A program made the position numbers and the translations under genes. Below the pieces are notes generated by a model. That model was given only the letters and a program-made list of their open reading frames with translations. It was not told the DNA's origin and searched no databases. This document shows, piece by piece, positions 1-10,589 of a DNA stretch of 64,000 nt; position 1 is the first letter of the stretch, and each line of letters opens with the position of its first letter. Source of the DNA: Elephas maximus indicus (lineage: Eukaryota; Chordata; Mammalia; Proboscidea; Elephantidae); contig NC_064820.1 of the NCBI RefSeq assembly GCF_024166365.1, positions 88,488,001-88,552,000 on the forward strand. Reading direction: 5' to 3'.

Positions 1-24
1 AAAACACATTCTTTCAATGATCTG

Positions 25-105
25 GAGGCTCCCACTGCCGTCGAGTTGATTCTGACTCATAGAGACCCTGTAGGACAGAGTAGAACTGCCCCATCTGGAA
101 CCTAG
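25..105 (-). repeat. AfroSINE 3' fragment
   Basis: It matches the reverse complement of the AfroSINE 3' half: a 'gccgtcgag' core, 'gactcatag', then 'ggacagagtagaactgcccc'. The tRNA-like head is missing. Confidence 0.8.
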
Positions 106-394
106 AAGTCTGAAATCAGGCTGTTGGCAGGGCCATGCTCCCTTCAAAGCCTCTAGGGGATCCTTCCTTGCCTCTTCCGGCTTCTGGCAACCCCAGATGT
201 TTCTTGGCTTCTGACAGTGTAACTCCAATCTCCGCCTCTGTCTTCTGTGTGTCTCTTTTCTTATAAAGATACCATATAGGATTAAGGGCCCATCCTACTT
301 CAGTATGACCTCATCTTAACTAATTACATCTGCAACAACCCTATTTCCACATAAGACCACATTCTGAGGTCCCAGGAAGGACAGGGAACGCTAT
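106..394. repeat. Ancient interspersed repeat, family unassigned
   Basis: It resembles old mammalian repeat sequence, with a 'gtctgaaatcag...ggcaggg' start and a later 'aattacatctgcaacaaccc' segment. I recognise the general pattern but cannot name the family. It lies in TMEM167A intron 1. Confidence 0.35.
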
Positions 395-1024
395 TGTGTA
401 GGAGCCCCCAAAACTGAGGCACTTGACCCTAGTAAAATGGCTAGTCTGGGTCTGAGTCCGGACTCCATCTTAATGCTTGCTAACTTCTCTAACATTCAGT
501 GGCCTTCGTAGAGACTCAACAGCTTGTAACTAGGAAAGAGTTTCTCTTTGTGCTTAAGTCAATGATAAGGGAAGAATGTTCCTGAGAGGGTCCCTGACAC
601 CGTTAAGTTTATCAGACATGACCAGAGCCTACTGCCCTCAAGAAATATATTATTCCTCTATTTTTTTTAAACCACATGTCCCAGGGAAGAAATACTTTTT
701 AATAGGCTTGTGGCCACCTGTACACCCCTACAGTCATTACTTCTGCAGTTATCCTGTATAACCAATCCCAATAATTCTCGTATGTACTCCAAACCAATCC
801 CCTTTGGTTTCCCGATCCTGCCTCTGACTGCCTTACCTTGCCAATCAAATTTGCACTGTTAGTTCCTGACTTTACCACATAAACATACCCTTTTCCCCTC
901 CCTTTTTCAGGAGCTTTTGTTTCACTTTGTGAAATCAGACGTTGCCTCTGTCCAGACTGTTTTCAAACCTTTGATAATCTTCTTGCTTTTACTTCAGTAG
1001 AGTTACTATTCTCTGATACTATCC
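395..1024 (+). repeat. Probable ERV LTR (class I-like)
   Basis: The segment begins near a TG ('tgtaggagccccc') and holds CCAAT-like motifs (about 760-770, 795-800) and a possible TATA-like 'cataaac' near 882. It reaches a CA near 1024. No clean TSD was found, so boundaries and class are tentative. The small ORF at 576-761 lies inside it and is not considered a gene. Confidence 0.35.
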
Positions 1025-1079
1025 AACCCAATATACCATACAACCAGAAAAAGATAAAGACTGATAAAATGGAAAAACT

Positions 1080-1262
1080 TCTGAACTTATGAGACTAGCC
1101 ACTGTATGAAGCCTGGCGCTCATTAAAATCACTTGGAGCTTTTAAAAATGATTAATGCCTAGGCCCCATTGCTAGAAATAGGTTATCTATTAGTTTGGGC
1201 ATCTACAGTTTCTAAAAGTTCTCTGGTACTTTTTTACTGTACTGTAAGGGTTACAAACCACT
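1080..1262. repeat. MER5A-like hAT element
   Basis: It is a diverged copy of the short non-autonomous hAT-Charlie pattern: 'atcacttggagcttttaaaa', 'cctaggcccca', and a mirrored distal half ending in 'acaaaccact'. Confidence 0.55.
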
Positions 1263-1282
1263 ATTTACGCTACAGAAGATCT

Positions 1283-1467
1283 GCACCAGCACTACCCACA
1301 AACCCACTGCTGTCGAGTCGATTCCGACTCATAGCGACCCTATAGAACAGGGTAGAACTGCCCCATTCAGTTTCCAAGGAGTGCCTGGTAGATGCGAACT
1401 GCTGATCTCTTGGTTAGCAGCCGTGGTACTTAACCACTATATCACCAGGGTTTCCGCACCAGCACTA
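1283..1467 (-). repeat. AfroSINE, full length, with 12-bp TSD
   Basis: The element body is 1295-1455 and reads as the reverse complement of the consensus, from the 3' 'gtcgagtcgattccgactca' to the tRNA-like head 'accagggtttcc'. A perfect 12-bp TSD, 'gcaccagcacta', flanks it at 1283-1294 and 1456-1467, which fixes both ends. Confidence 0.93.
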
Positions 1468-1570
1468 GATTCTTTATAAGCCTAATGCAGTGGTTCTCAA
1501 AGTACAGTTCATGGAAACTTTTCAGGGGTTCAGGAGGTTAAAACAATTTTTATAATACTAAGATGGTATT

Positions 1571-1600
1571 TTGGAATCGACTCTACCGCACTGGGTGGGG
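1571..1600 (+). repeat. AfroSINE 3' tail fragment
   Basis: Only the tail 'ggaatcgactctaccgcact' is present, next to a hAT-like 'cagtggttctcaaag' terminus at about 1488. Confidence 0.55.
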
Positions 1601-1744
1601 GTTATTTGCCTTTCTAAACTGATGCCATTTGCATTGATGGTGTAAAGGCAATGGTGGGTACAAGGAATTGCATCTTAACTACCCCCTAACCAAGGCATAC
1701 AAACCTTGTTATTCCTCTTGGGAAATAAGGCGTTATTATGTAGT

Positions 1745-1935
1745 AGAAAAGGAATAGGGTTTGGTGACAAACACAGTTGTGAAGCTTAAATCTTAGCTTC
1801 ACTGTTTATAAGCACTGCGGTCTTGGGCAAGTCATTTAACCCTTCTGAACCTGTTTCATCACATGTATCATGTCAACATTGTAAATTCTTGTAATGTGCC
1901 TGGCAGAGTAGGTGCTCAACCAGTATTTCCTTCTC
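1745..1935 (+). repeat. MIR SINE
   Basis: The MIR core pattern is visible: 'cttgggcaagtcatttaacc', then 'tctgaacctgtttc', and a 3' end 'gtgcctggcagagtaggtgc'. It is ancient and diverged. Confidence 0.75.
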
Positions 1936-1979
1936 ATCCAATCACTAATCCAAGCTGCAGTTGTGCTTCATCACACCTG

Positions 1980-2813
1980 AGTATCTTCAATACGATTCTC
2001 ATACTTACCCTCTTCTTTCACAACCTAACTACTGTCTGAGTTGAGGCATCTAATCATCTACTATCTGGATTACTGCATGTGTTTCCAAGCTGGTCTCCCA
2101 GGTTTTAATCTTCTATTTGAATATGCCCTCCATATTGTTACCAGCTAGTGTAAAATGTACACCTTTCATTTTCTTGCTCAACAACCTTTACATAGGGTCC
2201 TTTGTATGGCACAATCTGTTGAAGATCTGGCCCTGATTTTTCTAGTCTTATTTCTGACATTCGAACTGTTTAACTTCTATTTCAGCCATGCTGAGTGTGC
2301 AAGCAACTATTCAACTTCATGTTTTTTGTCTCGATAACTGCTATTTCCTACGTTTAGATACAGAATACTGTAACAGCTGTAGTCAGTCACTCCTTCCTTA
2401 ATACTTACTTGCTCTTTTATATTTAGGTCAGATTGTTTCCTCCTTTGGGCTGCTTCTCCAGCAGTTACCAGCCAGAACTACTCCTTCCTCTGTGCTTTTA
2501 TCACATTTTCTACATCTCTCTGCTACAAGGTGAATGAAAATATTTCATATTCTTTCTCCCATTCTTGGTTTAATTCTAAAATGTGGGCAAGAGTTCCTAA
2601 TTTGCAGGGTTTGTGCGTATTAAATGAGAATATAACTTACATACCAACAGAGGAAAAAACAAAGATAAACTTTCTCAAGGTTAATCAAGTAAAGGATGGG
2701 AACTGGGACTAATTCTAACTCTGTCTGGCTCAGCCTAAAGTCCATGCTCTTTCTACTACAAATAGTCTCCCTCTACATTATAGCAGACAACACATAAAAT
2801 TTACTTATTTAAA
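1980..2813 (+). repeat. L2 LINE remnant, 3' half
   Basis: Diverged L2 sequence includes 'ggattactgcat...ctggtctccc' and 'gatctggccctg'. It resumes at 4085-4185 after an L1 insertion, so the L1 landed in pre-existing L2. The short ORFs at 2155-2337 and 2530-2712 fall in this remnant. Confidence 0.6.
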
Positions 2814-4093
2814 AATTTCCCTGCCACTCCTAGGAATATATCCTAGAGAAATAAGAGCTGTCATACAAATAGGCATATGCACACCCATGTTCACTGCAGC
2901 ATTACTCACAATAGCAAAAAGATGGAAACAACCAAGATGCCCATCAACAAATGAATGGACAAATTATGGTACATATACACAATGGAATATTATGCAAGGA
3001 TAAAGGACTATCAGAAATCTGCGAAGCATCTCAGTACATGGATGAATCTGGAGGGCATTATGCTGAGTGAAATAAGTCAATCACAAAAGGGACAAATATT
3101 GTATGAGACCACCACTGTAAAAACTCACAAAAAGTTTTAAATACAAAAAGAAACATTCTTTGATGTTTACGAGGGAGGAAGGGTTGGGGAGGGAAAAACA
3201 CTAACTAGACAACAGGTCAATAGGTAAGTAGTAACTTTGGTGAAGGGTAAGACAGCACACAATACTGGGGAAGCCAGCACTTGTATAAGGCAAGGTCATG
3301 GAAGCTCCACACACCACCGCCGTCAAACACCCTGAGGGACCAAATTACTGGGCTGAGGGCTGTGGGGACCATGGTCTCGGGGAATCTAGCTCAACTGGCA
3401 TATCATAGTTTATAAAAAAAAATATTCTACATTCTACTTTGGTGAGTAGCATCTGGGGTCTTAAAAGCTTGTTAATGGCCATCTAAAATACTCCACTAGT
3501 CTCACCCCATCTGGAGCAAGGGAGAATGAAGAAAACCAGAGACACAAAGGAAATATTACTCCAAAGGACTCATGGACCACAACTACCACAGCCTCCACCA
3601 GACTGAGTCCAGCACAACTAGATAGTGCATGGCTACCACCACCAATTGCTCCGACAGGGATCACAACAGAAGGTCCCCAATAGAGCTGGAGATAATTCTA
3701 ACTTACACAAATGTAATTCTAACTCACACAAACACAAAAAGATACCAGACTTACTGGTCTGACAGACTGGTGAAACTCTGAGAGTGTGGTGCCCAGATAC
3801 CCTTATAGCTCAGTAATGAAGTCACTCCTGAGGTTCACCCTTCAGCCAAAGATTAGATAGGCTGATAAAACAAAATGAGACTAATGTGGCACACCAGCCA
3901 GGGACAAGAAGGCAGGAGGGGACAGGAAAGCAGGTAATGGGGAACCCAAGGTTGACAAGGGGAGAGTGCTGACATGTCATGAAGCTGGCAACCAATGTCA
4001 CAAAACAATTTGTGTATTAACTATTTAAAGAGAAACTAGTTTGCTCTGTAAACCTTTGTCTAAACTACAATAAAAACAAATAATAATTTCCCT
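2814..4093 (+). mobile_element. L1 3' end with 9-bp TSD
   Basis: A 5'-truncated L1 on the + strand. The ORF2 C-terminal tail is readable near 2955-3140 with 'DKLWYIYTMEYYARIK', followed by a 3' UTR and an A-rich tail 'acaataaaaacaaataat'. The 9-bp TSD 'aatttccct' occurs at 2814-2822 and 4085-4093. The flanking L2 continues across the site. Confidence 0.9.
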
Positions 4094-4186
4094 CACTGGA
4101 CTGTGAAGTCCGCAAAGACAGTCAGCATGTTTTAATTATCTTTATATCCCCAGACTCTCACTCATTTAAGGAGTATTAATTTTAAT
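4094..4186 (+). repeat. L2 3' terminal segment
   Basis: It continues the L2 remnant after the L1: 'ctggactgtgaagtccgcaa', then 'tatccccagactctcac'. Confidence 0.55.
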
Positions 4187-4350
4187 TATGAAGCTCTGGT
4201 GGCACAGTGGTTAAGAGCTCCGCTGCTAACTAAAATGTCAGCAGTTCAAATCCACCAGCTGCGCATCAGAAATTCTCTGGGGCAGTTCTACTCTGTCCTA
4301 TAGAGTTGCTATGAGTTGGAACTGACTCAACAGCACCTAACAACAACTCT
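4187..4350 (+). repeat. AfroSINE, copy 1 of a head-to-tail trio
   Basis: Full copy from the head 'gctctggtggcacagtggtt' through the B-box-like 'gttcaaatcc' to the RTE-like tail 'acctaacaacaac'. Confidence 0.9.
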
Positions 4351-4355
4351 AATTG

Positions 4356-4512
4356 GGGAGCCCTGGTGGCACAATGGTTAAGAGCTTGGCTGTAAACCAA
4401 GAGGTCGGCGGTTCAAATCCACCAGCTGCTCCTTGGAAACCCTATGGGGGAGTTCTACTGTGCCCTATAGGGTTGCTATGAGTGGAATCGACTCGACAGC
4501 AACAGGTTGCTG
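4356..4512 (+). repeat. AfroSINE, copy 2 of a head-to-tail trio
   Basis: Near-consensus copy starting 'gggagccctggtggcacaat' and ending 'cgactcgacagcaacagg'. Confidence 0.93.
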
Positions 4513-4516
4513 GCAC

Positions 4517-4712
4517 AGTAGGAGTCCTGGCAGTGCAGTGGTTAAAGTGATCAATTGCTAACCAAAAGGTCGATGGTTCAAAACTACCAGCAGCTCCACG
4601 GCAGTCAGCTTCCACAGAGATTTACAACCTTGGAAATCCTATCGGGCAGTTTTACGCTGTCCTACAGGGTCACTATGAGTCAGAATCTACTTTATGGCAA
4701 AGGGTAACTCTA
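4517..4712 (+). repeat. AfroSINE, copy 3, longer subfamily
   Basis: The head is 'ggagtcctggcagtgcagtg'. About 30 extra bases in the middle ('acggcagtcagcttccacag' and following) mark a longer subfamily. It ends near 'tatggcaaagggt'. Confidence 0.85.
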
Positions 4713-4849
4713 ACTTGCATTGCGGGTGTAGAAAGTAAAAGACCTAGTCTCTAAGAACTCCATTGCTGTTTTCTGTGTCAAGTTAGAGGGATACTGCAAG
4801 TATACACATGGAATAGGGATGTCCAGATGAAAACCTAAAACAGGGTTTC

Positions 4850-5025
4850 AAACTGGTTTGTTCCAGTTTGAGCCCCTGCTGAGAATTTGCCTTTCCACCC
4901 CAGACACACTGAATCAAAATCTACAGTTTAATAAGACCCCCAGGTGATTCTTATCTATAACTTCCTGGGACCCTGTTAGAAATGCAAATTCTCAGCAGGG
5001 GCTCAAACCAGAAGAATGGGTTAGA
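4850..5025. repeat. hAT-type MER element with 25-bp inverted repeat
   Basis: The centre has the non-autonomous hAT pattern 'ccaccccagacacactgaat' and 'ccccaggtgattctt'. Arms at 4866-4890 and 4984-5008 are perfect reverse complements over 25 bp. Family assignment (MER5/Charlie-like) is tentative. Confidence 0.55.
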
Positions 5026-5464
5026 AGCCCTGACCCAAAAAAGAAGAAAATGGAAGGGGTAAGGGAAGACTTCTTGGGAGATGAAACTTGAGGTGAATCT
5101 TGAAGGGTGTCAGGAGTTAGGTGAGAATGCATATTCTGAAGTTCTTTAAGTCATCATCATTTGGGTACCTCAAACATACTAAGTCTAGGTGCAAACTCAA
5201 AGACACTGAGATACTAATTCATTTTTTAAATGCTAAATTATTTTTGAAGCCTCATTGTGCAGTTCTTTCAACTACAATGCACTTTCTCTAAACTACTGAC
5301 ATCCCGAGTTCACAAGAACAGAGCAAGAAAGAAAAATTAATCACTTGGCAGTTGTTTCCATCATCCATATTTCATATCTGAGAGTAATAAATCACTAAGA
5401 CATATTTCATCCTCAGTTATGTTGTTTCTGTTGACAACAGCATGAAGATTTCTGGCATATGGAC

Positions 5465-5655
5465 CTAAAAATACGTTTCGGTCCTGGCTTCACTACCCGC
5501 TAGGTGTGTGACCTCAGGCAAGTCAGTCTCTGTGCCTCACTTCCTTCACCTGTAAACATCTACTCAAAAGTTGTTGTGAGCTTGAAATAAGACAAAGCAT
5601 ATAAACTGCTTTTTGGTGCCGTGCCTGGCACACAGCAACAGTTATTATTCTCACT
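5465..5655 (+). repeat. MIR SINE
   Basis: MIR core 'gtgtgacctcaggcaagtca', then 'ctcacttccttcacctgtaa' and 'gtgcctggcacacagcaac'. Confidence 0.8.
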
Positions 5656-6324
5656 TTTGGAAAAGCATGGCAAAACAGTTTAAATACTGTTGATCTTGAA
5701 CACAGAATATGTCTTGCTTTTAACTAGCAAGTATGACAATATGATATTGAAAAGACGAACATATCTTTATCTTGTACTATGAGTAAAATTATTCAGCTTC
5801 AGCTTCTACGGAGGTTATGCAAGGATTATGCCTAAGTCTCCCTTCTTCTTTAAACGCAAAAGAGATAAAATTTTCTAAGTAACAGAATCACATCATATGA
5901 GAGGTGGGGAAAGGTGAAATGAAGAAAAATCTCCTTAGGCAGAGAAGAAATAACCTGCCAAAAATCAACCATTTCCTCTACCTGGTGGTAAACTTCTCTA
6001 AGGAAGAAACTGGAACTTATGCCCCAGCCATAAGCAAAGTACTCAGCACAAAGCAGGCAACAATTAGTGAGCTTCTGACTCAATGTCTAAGGGTTTTACG
6101 CTGTATGGGATTCTGGAGGAACTTTTCGGAACACAAGCTTAGCAGCTTTTCACCTATAACAGTGAGCCTTAGCTTTTTTGAGGTCATGGCTGCTTTTGAG
6201 TATATAATAAAAAGCATGTTTCCCTCCCACAAAATATGTTCATAAATACAATATTTAGCACATGGACGTCATAAATTCAAACGATGGGCTGTTGGCATTT
6301 ACCATAACAAAGATAATATGTCTT

Positions 6325-6578
6325 TATGGCAAGACCTCCTCTTCCATACATTGGACATGTTATCAGGAAGGACCATTCCCTGGAGAAAGACATTATGCTT
6401 GGTAGAGTATCATCGGAAAAGAGGACGACCCTCAAATGAGATGGATCGACACAGTGGTTGAAATAATGGGCTCAAACACAGAAACCGTTATGAGGATGGC
6501 ACAGGACCTGGCAGTGTCTGAGGTCGCTTGAGTCCGAACCGACTGGACAGCACCTAACAACAAAAACAACCCAGGTAT
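6325..6578 (+). repeat. RTE LINE 3' end
   Basis: Matches the afrotherian RTE 3' end seen repeatedly here: 'acattggacatgttatcagg', 'catggag'-type spacing, then 'ccgaactggacagcacctaa'-like tail with a CAA repeat. It lies in TMEM167A intron 1. Confidence 0.75.
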
Positions 6579-6719
6579 TACGTCTGTCTTCTGGCCAAGC
6601 TGGCTTTACCTGTTTTTCTCAGCCTGTAAGCATTTTTTGAGAACTTTTATTGATTTACAGTTCAAGCTTTTCTGACGCCTCACCTATCAAAAAAATCTGC
6701 AATAACACAAAACAGTAAC

Positions 6720-6758
6720 ATACACCCATAATGTGTGTGTGTGAGTGTGTGGAGGGAG
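6720..6758 (+). repeat. GT microsatellite
   Basis: A short impure (GT)n tract ('tgtgtgtgtgagtgtgtgg') just upstream of the CpG island. Confidence 0.8.
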
Positions 6759-7395
6759 GAGCTGCAGAGGAAGAGGGTCCGAAGCCAGAGCAACCACTTC
6801 AAGTACTTTAAGCTCGTAGAAGAGAAAACCATCTCTGCTGAAAATGCCAATCATTAAGCTATAGTTTGTAAAGTAGCATCATTAAGGTTAAGAATGGAGT
6901 GGGAGGTCTGAAAGGCCACTGATTCAATAGCAGAAAATGAAAGTGTGGAGCTGGTGGAGTCAAAAAACGATCAAATAAACAACACTGGTCAGGCCCAGAA
7001 AGAAAGACAAGGAGACGCAAAAAACAAAACAAAACAAAACAACAAGAGTAAACGCGAATGCCTCTAAGGATCAATGACCACAGACAGCCTACGGGTCCGA
7101 CGGGTTAAACCAAACCAGCGGATTCCTTTCAACCGAGGTGGGAAAGTAGCCCCTGCGGAAGGGCCAGGCTCCGCAACACGAGGCTGCTCCTTGGACCACA
7201 GGTTCAGACTCTATCGATGGACATGCAGGGACCACATGGCTCCGGGGCCTGTGCACCGTCCGAGCCCCAGGAGGGTCAAGCTAAACAGGACTCCATGGCC
7301 CGCGCACCCAGGGTCTCCACCCCACCCTCCCCCCTTAGCCTAGGCCTAAGCCCCTTCGCGAAACTCAGCCGCGACCCCACAGCCCATATCCTTAC

Positions 7396-7555
7396 CATAA
7401 TGAGGCCGGCGAAGCCCCAGCCACATCACCCTTCCGGGCCCAGGGCGGAAAAGGCTGGCACGCTTCTCCTGCCCTTCTCGCTCTCTCCCGCCGTCCGGTT
7501 GGGCCTGACAAGGCACCTCCTCCCAGGCTGCGCGGTTTAGGCGCCAGGATAGGCT
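7396..7555 (-). other. TMEM167A: TMEM167A exon 1 (5' UTR plus start codon), 5' end approximate
   Basis: On the - strand the sequence reads 'ctcattATG|gtaagg'. The ATG (plus-strand 'cat', 7396-7398) is followed at once by a consensus donor (gt at 7394-7395). TMEM167A encodes the small two-pass Golgi membrane protein Kish-A, linked to the early secretory pathway. Its protein starts Met-Ser-Ala, so only the methionine would be coded here and the rest would come from downstream exons. Intron 1 would occupy 1-7395. I looked for exon 2 (Ser-Ala-Ile-Phe-Asn-Phe) on this strand and did not see it. The identification rests on the splice site, the CpG context and the known head-to-head linkage with XRCC4, not on coding homology. 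The upstream limit is a guess. Confidence 0.6.
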
Positions 7556-7599
7556 CTTTTATTCCGGAAGAGGTGGGACTTAGAAAACGTCCACCGGCC

Positions 7600-7689
7600 C
7601 TGCGAAGCCACTGGCGCTCTCATTGGCTGCAGGACATCTATCTGGGGGAGCGGGCGTTTTGGAGGAAAAGGAAGTGGAGTGACCGAGAG
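7600..7689 (+). other. XRCC4: XRCC4 non-coding exon 1 (inferred)
   Basis: XRCC4 coding begins in exon 2, so a 5' UTR exon is expected in the CpG island. The best + strand donor here is 'accgagag|gtaggg', giving an exon end at 7689. The 5' boundary is arbitrary. An inverted CCAAT and ETS-like sites lie within or beside it. No coding evidence is possible. An alternative donor further downstream cannot be excluded. Confidence 0.45.
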
Positions 7690-8690
7690 GTAGGGTGCGG
7701 AAGTGGGTGCTGCCTCTAAGTAATAGTAGTCGGCTGTGTTGTTGTTGTTTTAGTTCCCTGTTATTTTCTCTCAAGAGCTCCGCAGTGTACGGAGTTTACC
7801 TGGCTCGGATCCCCTTCAGTATGTGAGCTCTTGGCATTCCGCTTGTGGAATCGCTGGGCCGCCAGGGTTTCCCGCCTTCATCCGCTACGCATGCACCTGT
7901 TGGGCTCGCTTTTTAGTTTCTGTTGGCGCCTGAGAGAATCCTGGGCTTGTAAAGCGCCTTTGGAATGCTTTGGATTGGTTGTGGGTTACCTAGGAGGCCT
8001 TTTAAATCTGGGGGCTGTATTGGGTAGGCTGTTTGATCAGCTCCCTAACATCCGCCTTCCATCCTTCCCCGCGAGCTTTTTGCTAACTGCAAGGATTGTA
8101 TTCTATCTGGGGCTGCAACCTTTGGGGTTAGGAAAGAACTTTCTGTAATAATAAATGGAAGGAACTGACCTCTCCTGAGTGCAATAATTAATTAGTTAAT
8201 GTAGAGGAGTTATCAACCAGCAAGGCAAAACACCTTTTCCTTTTTATCAGTAGTAGTATTTTTTAGCTTCCTCTGGTTTTAATACCAGTAAGCGATGCCG
8301 CCCTCCCCACCCTGTTTTTTCTTTTGGCAATTTTTAGTCGGAGAAGGCTTTAACGTATTCACGTTTGCATAGTTCTTGGAATTATTCAGAAGTCGGAGGT
8401 ACAGAATATCAGGCAACGGAGGGTTCTTTTAAGAATATTGCCAATTTTTTTTATTGACTCAGAAGGTGAGTCAGTATCTCATATGAGATATTCATTTATG
8501 AGCTCAACTCTGCGAAACTATGAGACTACTGTATTTAGGTCAACACAATTAGAGCGTTTGGGTTTTTGCTACCTGTGATTACATTGTTTGGTACTGCACA
8601 CTTAAATTTTTGTTTTATTTATTTATTTTTTACCATGACTAGCTTGGTTTTTGAATCCATTATCCTGAAGTGTCAAGAATTGGTCATATA
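7690..8690 (+). other. Start of XRCC4 intron 1, no recognised feature
   Basis: After the CpG island the sequence returns to AT-rich intron. The ORF at 7831-8148 has no recognisable domain and lies just past the inferred donor, so I read it as chance. Confidence 0.5.
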
Positions 8691-8699
8691 TACAAATTT

Positions 8700-9250
8700 A
8701 TTAGTTACTGTTTAGCTGGCTCATATTTATGGCGACACGTTGTATAACAATGAAACTTTTGCCAGGTTCTGCACCATCTTCACTACCCTTGGTATATTCC
8801 AGTCCATTCTTCCAGCCCACTGTGTGTTCTGAGTGCCTTCCAACCTAGGGGACTCAAAGCACTATACTGGACAATATTCTTATGTGATCCATAGGATTTT
8901 CATTGGCAAATTTTTGGAAGTAGATGGTTAGGCCTTTCTTCCTAGTCTGTCTTAGTCTGGAAGTTCTACTGAGACCTGTACACTATGGGTCACCCTGCTG
9001 GTATTTGCAGTGCCAGCGGCATAGCTTTTGGTATCATAGCAACACTAAAAAAAAACAAACTTATTGTTTTCCAGTGGATTCTGACTCAGCGACTCTATAG
9101 GAGAGAGTAGAACGGCACCACAGGTTTTCCAAGGAGCAGCTGGTGGATTTGACCTTTTGATTAGTAGCCAAAAGCTTAACCACTGTGCTACAAGGGCCCC
9201 AGCAACACTCAAGCCACCACAATATGACAAACGGACAGATAGGTGGTAGA
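8700..9250 (-). repeat. RTE LINE 5'-region fragment
   Basis: It shares the block 'ctagtctgtcttagtctgga', 'ccctgctggtatttg' and 'atatgacaaac' with 32.9 kb and 39.2 kb. At 39.2 kb this block adjoins a - strand RTE endonuclease, which gives the orientation. It is interrupted by an AfroSINE at 9047-9200. The left boundary is uncertain. Confidence 0.55.
9038..9209 (-). repeat. AfroSINE with 9-bp TSD, inserted in RTE
   Basis: The body is 9047-9200, antisense, with an A-rich stretch at its left end and the head 'acaagggcccc' at the right. The TSD 'agcaacact' is at 9038-9046 and 9201-9209. The RTE sequence is continuous across the removed insert. Confidence 0.9.
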
Positions 9251-9259
9251 TACACAAAT

Positions 9260-10585
9260 TAGCAAGTGTTCATTGAGCACCAGCTTTATTTAAGGCATCA
9301 CGAGAGTATACTAAAAGGGCAAAGATGGCTTTAGTTTAATGGGGCAGAAAGGGATGAGAAATGTATGAAAATATACAGTACCTTCCTCCCATCCACAAAA
9401 AAACAAAAAATCTGCCTCTCTATTGTAATTGCTTTATATTATGTATTAAAACTCTTGCTAGTCATATTAAACAAACTTGGTTTCGTTATGGAAATTATGT
9501 TTTGCTACTTGTCAAGCTTGGTTTCTAGAGTAGTAAATGTGTCTGTAGACATAATGGACTTTGGCTTTTCTGTGAGAATTGTCTTTATCTTTGTGGACAT
9601 TTCAGAGTATTACGATATTTTATGGAAATAATGTGCAACTTCTATGTTTGTTTGCCAACTGTGCCCTCTCCCACAAGGTATTTTTGCTAAGGGCCGCTAT
9701 GCCAATTTTTTTTACATGTTATAAAAAAATTGACAGAAGGTGTTATGGAAATGTCTGGGGGGGTTGACAAACAGACATTGAAGGCGTGCCTTATTTGTGT
9801 AAAAATATGGGACTTCTGTATGAAGCAGTGCTTCAAATTACCTGCGAAGATCATTAGGAAACTGAAGTTGTTAGAGACCACAAATGATTTTTTGTATTAT
9901 TTTTATGGATTATAATTAGTTTAGGCTGTCATATATCTCAGCTTCAAAATTACAGAAAACAATATTTGCTGGTTACTTTTTTTTATCCATAGAGAAATAC
10001 GAATGCCAGTAGATGAGGCTGAACATACGTGTATAATGTTTATTGTATTCTTAAAAAACAGCAAACAAAGTTAATCTGACATCTGGTGAGATCTCTGGGG
10101 AGTCTGCGATTGAGCTGTATAAGCACATAAACTCTCTGCTTTTGTTTTTTGCTGCCAGTGACCTAGTTTAAGTACTAATTTATACCACTTTAACTATTTC
10201 AAAAGTCTTCTTTCTGTAGCTCTGCTCTGGATTCTCATTTCAAACCATCTTTGATATTTTCTTCCTAAAAAGCAAATAAGACTATTATTCCTTTGTTCAA
10301 AGATTATTGTCTCTCACATCTAGGAGAGTATCTCCCACTTTGGGTTCATGGCTTCCTAGAATTACATGTAAACATAGTACATATTTACCTTTTCTGTGAG
10401 AGAGTGCATGGTGGTGTGAGAATTAAATGAGTTAATACAAGTAAATCATCTAGCCAAGTATTTAGCATGGAGTTTTTTTTTAAGCATGCAGGAAGTCTTG
10501 GTTGTTAACTGTGTGCATGGCTTTCTCCTTCATTAAATTAAAAGGTTGAGGGGAGGGATGATGATGAAAGGATGATTGTATCTGT
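9260..10585. other. XRCC4 intron 1, no recognised feature
   Basis: AT-rich sequence with several overlapping short ORFs (9365-9915) in no coding context. Nothing I can assign. Confidence 0.4.
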
Positions 10586-10589
10586 ATAC

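Larger units (their letters stand above)
7120..7760. promoter_or_regulatory. CpG-island bidirectional promoter of TMEM167A and XRCC4
   Basis: This is the only GC-rich, CpG-dense stretch in the window and has no TATA box in position. Candidate ETS-type sites are 'cttccggg' at 7431-7438, 'ttccggaag' at 7562-7570 and 'cggaagtgg' at 7698-7706. An inverted CCAAT ('attgg', a possible NF-Y site) is at 7622-7626. In mammals TMEM167A (-) and XRCC4 (+) are divergent head-to-head neighbours, and this fits the exons identified on either side. Transcription start sites cannot be placed from sequence alone. The GC-rich ORFs across it (7074-7343, 7217-7540, 7580-7774) are taken as by-products of base composition. 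Confidence 0.85.

Noticed and set aside
4356..4440. tRNA gene suggested by A/B-box-like sequence
   Set aside because: The tRNA-like region is the AfroSINE head. It lacks a complete cloverleaf and recurs across the window with the SINE body attached.
1..7395. TMEM167A exon 2
   Set aside because: I looked on the - strand for a Ser-Ala-Ile-Phe-Asn-Phe start and the two-pass membrane sequence and saw neither. It probably lies beyond the window.
7074..7540. Overlapping + strand ORFs of 89 and 107 codons in the CpG island
   Set aside because: They are Pro/Arg/Ala-rich as expected for GC-rich DNA, lie over the TMEM167A first exon on the other strand, and show no domain.
7831..8148. 105-codon + strand ORF just after the CpG island
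   Set aside because: It lies in XRCC4 intron 1 after a consensus donor, and I recognise no homology. Its length is possible by chance.
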